6,132 nt of DNA from Bacillota bacterium (GTDB lineage: Bacteria; Bacillota; Clostridia; Christensenellales; UMGS416), in NCBI GenBank assembly GCA_023428265.1, contig JAEYYW010000135.1:1-6132 (forward strand). Reading direction: 5' to 3'. A program made the translations under genes and the position numbers. Below are positions 1 to 5,423 of the stretch, piece after piece; positions within the stretch are counted from its first letter, which is position 1, and each line of letters starts with the position of its first letter. A model generated the notes under the pieces. The model was not told the DNA's origin. It saw only the letters and a list, made by a program, of their open reading frames with translations, and searched no databases.

Positions 1-215
1 TGCTTGGTGCCCTTGATCGAGTTGTCGCGGGGGCCCACGGCAGGGTCGAGCTTCCTGCCGTTGTATTCCCGGAGTTCGCCTTCGCGGTAACGCTTCATCG
101 TGGCGGTGGACACGGTATCGGGTGCGGCGGAACCGGCCATTCCAGAAGGCTTTGGGGCGGCACAGGCGGCAAGGATGAGAATGGGCAACAGAAAGAGGGC
201 AAGTATTTTCTTCAA
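1..215 (-). CDS. Lipoprotein, N-terminal part; possible sulfite-oxidase-like molybdopterin oxidoreductase (runs off left edge)
   Basis: Only the first 71 codons are in the window. With a TTG start at 215 the protein opens with MKKILALFLLPILILAAC, a short basic n-region, a hydrophobic core and a lipobox LAAC with the modified Cys at residue 18, so it should be exported and anchored on the outer face of the membrane. A Pro/Ala/Ser-rich linker follows to about residue 40. The TTG is chosen because GAGGAGG (224-230) lies 8 nt upstream; the ATG at 220-222 is in another frame, too close to that site, and gives no signal peptide. Residues 47-71 (ELREYNGRKLDP, then RDNSIKGTK) recall the segment before the catalytic domain of sulfite-oxidase-like molybdopterin oxidoreductases, which often reads REYxGxxL...RENSIKGPQ. 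That family call is from memory of the pattern on a short stretch and is tentative; the lipoprotein call is firm. Confidence 0.72.
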   Translation of the reverse strand, partial: MKKILALFLLPILILAACAAPKPSGMAGSAAPDTVSTATMKRYREGELREYNGRKLDPAVGPRDNSIKGTK

Positions 216-223
216 GAGGCATG

Positions 224-230
224 CCTCCTC
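224..230 (-). promoter_or_regulatory. Ribosome binding site deciding a TTG start
   Basis: Read on the minus strand this is GAGGAGG, a near-perfect Shine-Dalgarno, 8 nt before the TTG at 213-215. It decides in favour of the TTG over the overlapping ATG at 220-222, which is only 1 nt from the site and out of frame with the lipoprotein signal peptide. Confidence 0.75.
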
Positions 231-252
231 AATGCTGGATTGAGTCAAGCAT

Positions 253-281
253 AGTATAGGCAGAATCTGACAGAGTGTATG
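253..281 (-). promoter_or_regulatory. Weak candidate promoter for the lipoprotein gene
   Basis: On the minus strand a TATACT -10 box (253-258, 5 of 6 to TATAAT) lies about 38 nt before the TTG start. At 17-bp spacing the -35 position (276-281) reads CATACA, only 3 of 6 to TTGACA, so activation or a weak promoter is implied. The surrounding stretch is AT-richer than the genes. This is the best candidate in the gap, but the call rests mainly on the -10 box. Confidence 0.3.
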
Positions 282-316
282 TGATTATGTGCACAACAAA
301 TCTGAGAGCACGGAAA

Positions 317-340
317 GGGGTCGGTACTGAGCCCGACCCC
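317..340 (-). terminator. Probable intrinsic terminator behind the hydratase gene
   Basis: GGGGTCGG (317-324) and CCGACCCC (333-340) form a perfect 8-bp GC-rich stem with an 8-nt loop, 47 nt beyond the hydratase stop codon. On the minus strand the stem is followed by TTTCCGT, a short and weak T-tract; on the plus strand by TACACAG, which is no T-tract. It therefore best fits termination of the leftward hydratase transcript, separating it from the lipoprotein gene, possibly with incomplete efficiency. Confidence 0.5.
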
Positions 341-387
341 TACACAGACATTCTATTCAAGCTGCATCGCTCTTGAAGTAGTGAAAC

Positions 388-2613
388 TTATTTCTTCTCT
401 TCCCCGTAGAAGTTGATCAGGCTGCCCGCCAGCAGGATCGGCCTCTCCGATTCGGACAGCGGCAGTTTCATCTTGATTTTGCGCACCGCGCCGTTTATGT
501 CAATCAGGATACCATAAACACTCTCACGGGTGCCCTTCACGGTGCCGCGGATGCCGGCGATCACGATTTTCTGACCGACTTCGAACTTCTCATCACTGAT
601 GAAGGGCAGGATGCCCCAGTTGCACAGGTTGCTGCGGTAACGCTTGGTGGCGTACTCGTGGGCGATGTTGGCCCAGCCGCCCAGCACCTTCTGGCAGCTG
701 GCGGCCTGCTCGCGGGCAGAGCCGTCACCGGGCTTCACGGCGTAGATTGCCGAGCCGATGCCGGTGTTTTCCGGGTTGAGATCGATGCCGGTCAGCTGTG
801 AAAGCTGCTGGAGCAATGCACTATTGCCGGTCAGGCGCTCAGCCTCCAGCGCGCGGACGGCCTTGGAGCGGCCCACATAGCCCGGATCCTTGCGCGACAG
901 CGTGAACTCCGCCAGTTTGTGGGGGTTGGAGCGCCAGCTGGATGTTTCACCGGAGGGGATCAGCTCGTCGGTGGTGGTCACCGGGTCGTCAATGGCGGAG
1001 GCGATCTCCAGCACGATGTTGTCCGGCAACGGCTGGAAGTCCGGCCAGTCGGCAATGTTGGGCCCTAAGCGCAGCGGCGCATCGGTGTGGGCATCGCCCC
1101 AGCCGGAGTAGACGCGGGCGCGGTAGGGGCTGTCGTCATAATGGTAATCCGGCACGGCGGGCATATCAATTTCAGTGGCAGGAGTGAGCATCCCCCCGTT
1201 TGCGGCGGTGGCGGCGATGCTGCGGGCGTCCATCAGCGCCACGGCGGAAACCTGCCCCAGGTCGGGCTTGGAGCCCTCGCGGTTGGGGAAGTTGCGCGTG
1301 GTGTGGCGGATGCTCAGGCCCTGGTGGGGCGGCACGTCGCCGGCGCCGAAGCAGGGGCCGCAGAAAGCGGTGCGCAGCGTGGCGCCGCTGGCGATGAGGT
1401 CGGTCAGCGCACCGTTTTTCATCAGCTCCATCATCACCGGCTGGCTGCCGGGGTAGGCGGACAGCGCAAACTCGCCGGAGCCGATGGCCTTGCCTTTCAG
1501 AATACCCGCCGCGATGGCCAGGTTTTCAAAGGTGCCGCCGGCGCAGCCGGCGATCACGCCCTGCTCCACATGGAGCTTGCCATTGATCAGCTTATCGGTG
1601 AGCCTGTATTGCAGGCTCGGCGCGTCCATGGCCTTGCCGGCGCTCTGCTCCACGGAGCGGAGGATGTCGCCGGCGTTCTGGTTGAACTCCTCAATCGTGT
1701 AAGCGTTGGAGGGGTGAAAGGGCAGCGCGATCATGGGCTTGATTGCCGAAAGATCCACGATCACCGCGCAGTCATACTTGGCCACAGTGGCGGGGGCCAT
1801 TGGCTTATAATCGTTCTCACGGCCATGGATGGCCAGGAATTCCTTCGTCTTCTCATCGGTGGTCCAGATGGAGGAAAGGCAGGTGGTCTCCGTGGTCATC
1901 ACATCGATGCCGTTGCGGTAGTCCATGGATAAGCCCGCCACGCCGGGGCCGGCAAACTCCATCACCTTGTTCTTCACAAAGCCGCTGGCAAAGGTGGCCT
2001 TGATGATCGCCAGCGCCACGTCGTGGGGGCCCACGCCGGGCTGCGGCGTGCCGGTGAGCCAGATCAGCGCCACCTCAGGCCGCTTCAGGTCATAGGTGCG
2101 GCCCAGCAACTGTTTGACAAGTTCCGGCCCGCCTTCGCCCACGGCCAGCGTGCCCAGCGCGCCGTAGCGGGTGTGGCTGTCTGACCCCAGGATCATCGCG
2201 CTGCAGGCGGCGTGTTTCTCGCGCATATAGGTGTGGATCACAGCCAGATGGGCCGGCACATAGATGCCGCCATATTTCACCGCCGCCGAAAGGCCAAACA
2301 GGTGGTCATCCTCATTGATCGTGCCGCCCACCGCGCACAGCGAGTTGTGGCAGTTGGTGAGCACCCACGGCACCGGGAATTTATCAAGGCCGCTGGCGCG
2401 GGCTGTCTGCAAAATGCCCACATAGGTGATGTCGTGGCTGGCAAGCGCGTCGAACGTCAGCTTGAGCTCCGCCTCGGAGCCGCTGTTGTGCGCCTGCAAT
2501 ATGCTCCAGGCCATGGTGCCGTCGGCAGCGCCGGCATCCTGGGCAGGGCTCACAGCCCCGGCCATTTCGGTGCCGTTCAACAGATAAACGGGCGTTTTAA
2601 TCAATTGGATCAT
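388..2613 (-). CDS. Aconitase-family hydratase (YbhJ-like, Fe-S hydro-lyase)
   Basis: This 741-residue cytoplasmic protein shows the full aconitase layout: catalytic domains 1-3 up to about residue 480 and a swivel domain from about 530. By comparison with mitochondrial aconitase, the 4Fe-4S ligands would be C357 (in GVIAGCAGGTFEN, for GSCTNSSYED), C418 and C421 (CGPCFGAGD). GSDSHTRYG (143-151) carries the Asp-Ser-His active-site triad, H127 matches the IIHQ histidine, R440 and R445 in RNFPNREG match the substrate-binding arginines, DPVTTTDELIPSG (543-555) opens the swivel domain, and GSARE (631-635) plus SNLCNWGILPF (661-671) match GSSRE and SNLxxxGVLPL. The aconitase Asp-His pair of the CDHLI motif appears as C88-H89, and the protein is shorter than AcnA (about 890) or AcnB (about 865). 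It resembles E. coli YbhJ, whose substrate is not settled, so citrate/isocitrate turnover should not be assumed. The ATG start matches the family N-terminus (LLNGTE near residue 12), but its ribosome binding site is weak. It looks monocistronic. Confidence 0.9.
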   Translation of the reverse strand: MIQLIKTPVYLLNGTEMAGAVSPAQDAGAADGTMAWSILQAHNSGSEAELKLTFDALASHDITYVGILQTARASGLDKFPVPWVLTNCHNSLCAVGGTINEDDHLFGLSAAVKYGGIYVPAHLAVIHTYMREKHAACSAMILGSDSHTRYGALGTLAVGEGGPELVKQLLGRTYDLKRPEVALIWLTGTPQPGVGPHDVALAIIKATFASGFVKNKVMEFAGPGVAGLSMDYRNGIDVMTTETTCLSSIWTTDEKTKEFLAIHGRENDYKPMAPATVAKYDCAVIVDLSAIKPMIALPFHPSNAYTIEEFNQNAGDILRSVEQSAGKAMDAPSLQYRLTDKLINGKLHVEQGVIAGCAGGTFENLAIAAGILKGKAIGSGEFALSAYPGSQPVMMELMKNGALTDLIASGATLRTAFCGPCFGAGDVPPHQGLSIRHTTRNFPNREGSKPDLGQVSAVALMDARSIAATAANGGMLTPATEIDMPAVPDYHYDDSPYRARVYSGWGDAHTDAPLRLGPNIADWPDFQPLPDNIVLEIASAIDDPVTTTDELIPSGETSSWRSNPHKLAEFTLSRKDPGYVGRSKAVRALEAERLTGNSALLQQLSQLTGIDLNPENTGIGSAIYAVKPGDGSAREQAASCQKVLGGWANIAHEYATKRYRSNLCNWGILPFISDEKFEVGQKIVIAGIRGTVKGTRESVYGILIDINGAVRKIKMKLPLSESERPILLAGSLINFYGEEKK

Positions 2614-2644
2614 CGTATCACTGCTTTTCTTTGAAATTGCTCAA

Positions 2645-2673
2645 ATTATACCTTCTGCCGCGGTTTCCGTCAA
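2645..2673 (-). promoter_or_regulatory. Strong sigma-A-type promoter of the hydratase gene
   Basis: On the minus strand TTGACG (2668-2673) and a perfect TATAAT (2645-2650) are separated by exactly 17 bp. Transcription would begin near 2638, giving a leader of about 25 nt before the ATG at 2613. The -35 box begins only 16 nt beyond the glycosyltransferase stop codon, so the hydratase has its own promoter although it could also receive read-through from upstream; no terminator separates the two genes. Confidence 0.82.
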
Positions 2674-2689
2674 TGCGTGGTGCATAATA

Positions 2690-3307
2690 TCAATATGAGA
2701 GAATATTTATACAGCAAGATGCGGAGTCGAATGGTGTTGAGCCGAGAGGGCGCGCAGTGGTTTCTCCGGCCAGCACGAGCCGCCAGCCCATGCGCCGCAG
2801 CCTGACACTGATGGTGTCACTGTCACAGGGGCCGGGTGCATACTGCTCATCGAGCCAGCCGGCGCCGGCAAGAGCCTCTGCGCGATAAAGGCAGGTGCAG
2901 ACCTGCTGGCGGCTGGGGGAATAATCGCACACCGGCACGGCCATGGCGGCCCTGTCATCTGAATCCAGGACTGAGACCAGGTTTTTCAGCCAATTGCTGA
3001 CCAGCACGATCTCGTCGTTGAGATTCAGAAGGTATTTCCCCTCACCCAGTTGAAGACCCCGGTTGATCGCCCGGCTCGCACCGATGGTTTCCTCAAACCG
3101 CAGTTTCTTTCTATGGGGCAATCTTTCAAAGTATTCCGCTGTGCCGTCGGAGGAGCCGTTGTCCACGGTGATCAGCTCATAATCCACGCCGTCGGTGTGC
3201 GCGAGCAGGCTTTCAAAACGCTGCTTCGTGTGGCTCAGGTGGTTGTGGGCCAGCAGCACCACGCTCACCTGCGGTTTCCGGCCTGGTTGGGGGTCGAGCA
3301 GCAACAT
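2690..3307 (-). CDS. Short GT2-family glycosyltransferase, possibly C-terminally truncated
   Basis: This 205-residue protein has the GT-A nucleotide-sugar-binding start of family 2 glycosyltransferases: VSVVLLAHN (14-22), ELITVDNGSSDGT (44-56) and NRGLQLGEGKYLLNLNDE (82-99), where NDE stands in the place of the usual DxD-like metal-binding motif. GWLDEQYAPGPCDSDTISVRLRRMG (150-174) corresponds to the GxxDExF...ED..S.R..xxG segment that carries the acceptor-side acidic residues. It presumably transfers a sugar to a glycan or protein acceptor; the substrate cannot be read. The start at 3307 is chosen because GGAGG (3314-3318) lies 6 nt upstream; the frame stays open to 3484, but that extension (59 residues, Pro/Ser-rich) looks non-coding. 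Two oddities: the stretch between PVCDYSP and the ACCEPTOR-side motif is shorter than usual, and the protein ends soon after LAGETTARPLGST with an unremarkable tail (SCCINILSY) and no membrane segments. It may be a small active enzyme or a decaying copy. Confidence 0.75.
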   Translation of the reverse strand: MLLLDPQPGRKPQVSVVLLAHNHLSHTKQRFESLLAHTDGVDYELITVDNGSSDGTAEYFERLPHRKKLRFEETIGASRAINRGLQLGEGKYLLNLNDEIVLVSNWLKNLVSVLDSDDRAAMAVPVCDYSPSRQQVCTCLYRAEALAGAGWLDEQYAPGPCDSDTISVRLRRMGWRLVLAGETTARPLGSTPFDSASCCINILSY

Positions 3308-3313
3308 ATGGTT

Positions 3314-3318
3314 CCTCC
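3314..3318 (-). promoter_or_regulatory. Ribosome binding site deciding the glycosyltransferase start
   Basis: GGAGG on the minus strand, 6 nt before the ATG at 3305-3307. The alternative ATG at 3323-3325 lies upstream of this site and the longer-frame ATG at 3484 has no comparable site, so the internal ATG is preferred. Confidence 0.7.
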
Positions 3319-3343
3319 GGTTCATGTTTACGCGTTGCGGCCA

Positions 3344-3359
3344 CGAGCCGGCCGGCTCG
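3344..3359. repeat. 16-bp perfect palindrome upstream of the glycosyltransferase
   Basis: CGAGCCGGCCGGCTCG is an exact 16-bp inverted repeat with no spacer, 36 nt before the glycosyltransferase ATG. Neither strand has a T-run after it, so it is not an intrinsic terminator. It could be an operator for a dimeric regulator or form a hairpin in the glycosyltransferase leader; GC-rich sequence also makes chance palindromes likelier. Confidence 0.5.
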
Positions 3360-3488
3360 CTTGAACGCATAGACCAGCATATGCGGGGCTGGGCCGGGGT
3401 AGACGCCGGCAGAGCAGGCGATGCCCGGTCACCTTGCACACCCATTTGATTTGACCGTGAAAGTTTTGAAATGTAATCCTGCAAAGTA

Positions 3489-3518
3489 TTGACAAACCGA
3501 TTTATACGGATGTATATT
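3489..3518 (+). promoter_or_regulatory. Promoter of the opp operon
   Basis: A consensus TTGACA (3489-3494) is followed at 18 bp by TATATT (3513-3518, 5 of 6 to TATAAT). Transcription would begin near 3525, giving a leader of about 87 nt before the oppA ATG. The short dyad TATAC-GGAT-GTATA (3503-3516) sits across the spacer and -10 box and could be a repressor half-site pair. Confidence 0.72.
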
Positions 3519-3536
3519 TATCCCATTGAGCAAAGG

Positions 3537-3567
3537 CGCTCGTTACCCTTTTGGGGCGAGCGTTTTT
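3537..3567 (+). terminator. Hairpin plus T-run in the oppA leader (possible attenuator)
   Basis: CGCTCG (3537-3542) pairs with CGAGCG (3557-3562); inside, CCC (3546-3548) pairs with GGG (3553-3555) around a TTTT loop, leaving three bases bulged on the 5' side. TTTTT (3563-3567) follows directly. This has the form of an intrinsic terminator on the plus strand, only about 12 nt after the predicted transcription start and 45 nt before the oppA ATG. Just ahead of it, GAGC (3528-3531) could pair with GCTC (3538-3541) as a weak competing hairpin. It may attenuate the operon or end rightward transcription from the left; the sequence alone does not say which. Confidence 0.62.
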
Positions 3568-3611
3568 ACTACCTGAAAAGTGTCACAAAAACTCAATAAA
3601 GGAGAGAAACG

Positions 3612-5324
3612 ATGAGATCTGCAAAATCATTGGCAGCCATCGCCCTGGCCTGCCTGATGGCCCTGAGCATGGCTGCCTGCACCACCCCGGCCCCGGTGGC
3701 CTCCACGGCTCCTTCTGCCGCACCGGCGGAAAGCGCCGCTACGGATGCCCCCGCCACAGACGCCCCCGCTGCAGGCGGCAAGACCCTCAACGTGATGGTT
3801 GAGGTGGAAGTGGCAAGCCTGGACCCCCAGATTGCCACCGACGGCACCAGCTTTGAGGTGATCGCGGACATCACCGACGGCCTGATGCAGATGGACGCCA
3901 CCGGCAAAGCCGTGCCCGCCCTTGCTGAAAGCGTTGACGTGAGCTCTGACGGCCTCACCTATACGTTCCACCTGCGCGACGCCAAATGGAGCAACGGCGA
4001 CCCTGTGACCGCTGACGACTTTGTGTTCGGCTGGCAGCGCGCCGCTGACCCGAAGACCGCCTCTGAGTATTCTTATATGCTCAGCGATATCGGCCAGATC
4101 AAAAACGCTGCGGAAGTCATCAAGGGCGACAAGCCTGTGACCGACCTGGGCGTGACGGCGGTGGATCCCAAGACGCTGAAGGTGGAGCTCAATGTGCCGG
4201 TCTCCTACTTCGACAGCCTGATGTATTTCCCCACCTTCTATCCGGTAAACCGCAAGTTCTTCGGGAGCCTGGCCGAAGGCACCTTCGGCACCAGCCCTGA
4301 AACCACGCTGTGCAACGGCGCTTTCAAGCTTGCCAGTTATGAGCCCGCCGCGCTGTCCTTCAGCCTGGTGAAAAACCCTGATTACTACGACGCTGCTAAG
4401 GTCAAGCTCGACGGCTTGGAGTATCAGGTCGTCAAAGACAGCCAGCAGGCGTTCATGAGCTATCAGAACGGCGCGCTGGACATCGTCAAGCTCTCCGGCG
4501 ACCAGGTAGACCAGGTTTCCGGTGACAAGGAGCTGAAGGTTGTCGGCGCCGGCTACATGTGGTATCTGACGCTCAACGGCCATAACGTGCCCGCTCTGGC
4601 CAACGCCAACATGCGCCTTGCGCTGAGCAATGCCGTGAACCGCGCAGCCATCGTGGCCGACGTGGTGAAGGACGGCTCCGTGGCCACCTACACCGCCGTG
4701 CCCCCGCAGTTTGCCACCGGCCCCGACGGCACCGATTTCAGCGCAGACCAGACTCGTTTTAAAGACGTCTGCTCCGATGACGCTGCCAAGGCTGCTGAAT
4801 ATTATGCAAAGGCAAAGAAGGAACTGGGCCAGGAATCCTTCACTTTCGAACTGCTGGTGGAAGACCAGACCGAAACCCAGAACGTGGTCGCCGTGATCAA
4901 GGAGCAGGTCGAAAAGGCGCTGCCCGGCGTCACCTTCAACCTGAAGGTCGAGCCCAAGAAGCAACGCGTGGAAGACATACAGAACGGTAAATATGAAGTG
5001 TGCCTGACCCGCTGGGGCCCCGACTATGCCGACCCGATGACCTATCTGGGCATGTGGGTGACCGGCAACAGCAACAACTATGGTCTGTGGAGCGACGCGG
5101 CCTATGACAAGCTGATTGCCGACTGCACCACCGGCGCCTACATCACTGACCCGGTCAAGCGTTGGGCCGCCATGTATGAAGCCGAAAAGATCGTGATGGA
5201 CCAGGCCGTGATCGTGCCGCTGTATACCAAGGCCGACGCCAACATGATCAAGAGCAACGTGACGGGCATCGAGTTCCACCCCGTGGCGCTGAACCGCGTG
5301 TTCAAAAACGCCGACAAGCAGTAA
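3612..5324 (+). CDS. oppA: Peptide ABC transporter substrate-binding lipoprotein (SBP family 5)
   Basis: This 570-residue protein has a signal peptide MRSAKSLAAIALACLMALSM followed by AAC, with the lipid-modified Cys at residue 23, so it should sit outside the cell, anchored in the membrane. An Ala/Pro/Thr/Ser-rich flexible linker runs to about residue 57. The mature domain is a family 5 extracellular binding protein: TLNVMVEVEVASLDPQ (58-73), DGLMQMDATGKAVPALAES near 89-107, and the hallmark LTYTFHLRDAKWSNGDPV (115-132) with TADDFVFGW; WGPDYADPMTYL begins at residue 468. Length fits OppA-type proteins. It would bind oligopeptides and deliver them to the permease encoded just downstream; the exact ligand range is not readable. 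GGAGAG (3601-3606) lies 5 nt before the ATG. The gene has its own promoter with a leader hairpin, and a strong hairpin separates it from oppB, so it is probably made in excess over the permease. Confidence 0.93.
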   Translation: MRSAKSLAAIALACLMALSMAACTTPAPVASTAPSAAPAESAATDAPATDAPAAGGKTLNVMVEVEVASLDPQIATDGTSFEVIADITDGLMQMDATGKAVPALAESVDVSSDGLTYTFHLRDAKWSNGDPVTADDFVFGWQRAADPKTASEYSYMLSDIGQIKNAAEVIKGDKPVTDLGVTAVDPKTLKVELNVPVSYFDSLMYFPTFYPVNRKFFGSLAEGTFGTSPETTLCNGAFKLASYEPAALSFSLVKNPDYYDAAKVKLDGLEYQVVKDSQQAFMSYQNGALDIVKLSGDQVDQVSGDKELKVVGAGYMWYLTLNGHNVPALANANMRLALSNAVNRAAIVADVVKDGSVATYTAVPPQFATGPDGTDFSADQTRFKDVCSDDAAKAAEYYAKAKKELGQESFTFELLVEDQTETQNVVAVIKEQVEKALPGVTFNLKVEPKKQRVEDIQNGKYEVCLTRWGPDYADPMTYLGMWVTGNSNNYGLWSDAAYDKLIADCTTGAYITDPVKRWAAMYEAEKIVMDQAVIVPLYTKADANMIKSNVTGIEFHPVALNRVFKNADKQ

Positions 5325-5354
5325 CCAAGTAAGCCATTCGCCTTGTGTCTGCGC

Positions 5355-5395
5355 GCGCAGCGGCTTTGAACTCAGTCAAGGCCGCTGCGCTTTTT
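5355..5395 (+). terminator. Strong intercistronic terminator/attenuator between oppA and oppB
   Basis: GCGCAGCGGC (5355-5364) pairs perfectly with GCCGCTGCGC (5381-5390), and inside this TTTGA (5365-5369) pairs with TCAAG (5376-5380, one wobble), giving about 15 bp around a 6-nt loop. TTTTT follows (5391-5395). It begins 30 nt after the oppA stop and ends 28 nt before the oppB start. In ABC operons such structures commonly reduce permease expression and protect the 3' end of the binding-protein mRNA. An alternative hairpin CGCTTT (5388-5393) / AAAGCG (5400-5405) uses part of the same 3' arm and the T-run. Confidence 0.85.
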
Positions 5396-5423
5396 GAGCA
5401 AAGCGACGGAAAGAGGGAGCGCA

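Larger units (their letters stand above)
3308..3611. other. Divergent intergenic region between glycosyltransferase and oppA
   Basis: About 300 bp without a convincing gene. The left half (3308-3450) is GC-rich and contains the glycosyltransferase ribosome binding site and a 16-bp palindrome; short open frames on the minus strand there have no ribosome site or recognisable sequence. The right half (3450-3611) is AT-richer and contains the oppA promoter, a leader hairpin with a T-run, and the oppA ribosome binding site. I could not find a convincing minus-strand promoter for the glycosyltransferase; TTGTCA boxes near 3494 lack a well-spaced -10. Confidence 0.6.

Noticed and set aside
283..296. 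Palindromic TGTGCACA near 290 considered as an operator
   Set aside because: It is only 8 bp, common by chance, and too far upstream of the candidate -10 box to support a call.
1087..1932. A 281-codon plus-strand open frame within the hydratase gene
   Set aside because: It is an antisense shadow of a clear aconitase-family gene, with low-complexity Gly/Ala/His composition and no recognisable motif.
3308..3484. N-terminal extension of the glycosyltransferase to an ATG at 3484
   Set aside because: The added 59 residues resemble no GT2 sequence, and the GGAGG at 3314-3318 serves the internal ATG at 3307.
3711..3780. Ala/Pro/Thr-rich repetitive coding stretch considered as a DNA repeat
   Set aside because: It encodes the flexible linker usual after the lipid-anchor Cys of binding proteins; the repeat is a protein composition effect.
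3593..3958. Minus-strand open frame of 121 codons over the oppA signal peptide region
   Set aside because: It is an Ala-rich shadow of the repetitive linker coding sequence, with no independent support.
3627..5279. A 550-codon open frame on the minus strand opposite oppA
   Set aside because: It mirrors oppA almost end to end, is rich in His/Gly/Val as expected from a GC-rich antisense frame, has no recognisable domain, and oppA is unambiguous.
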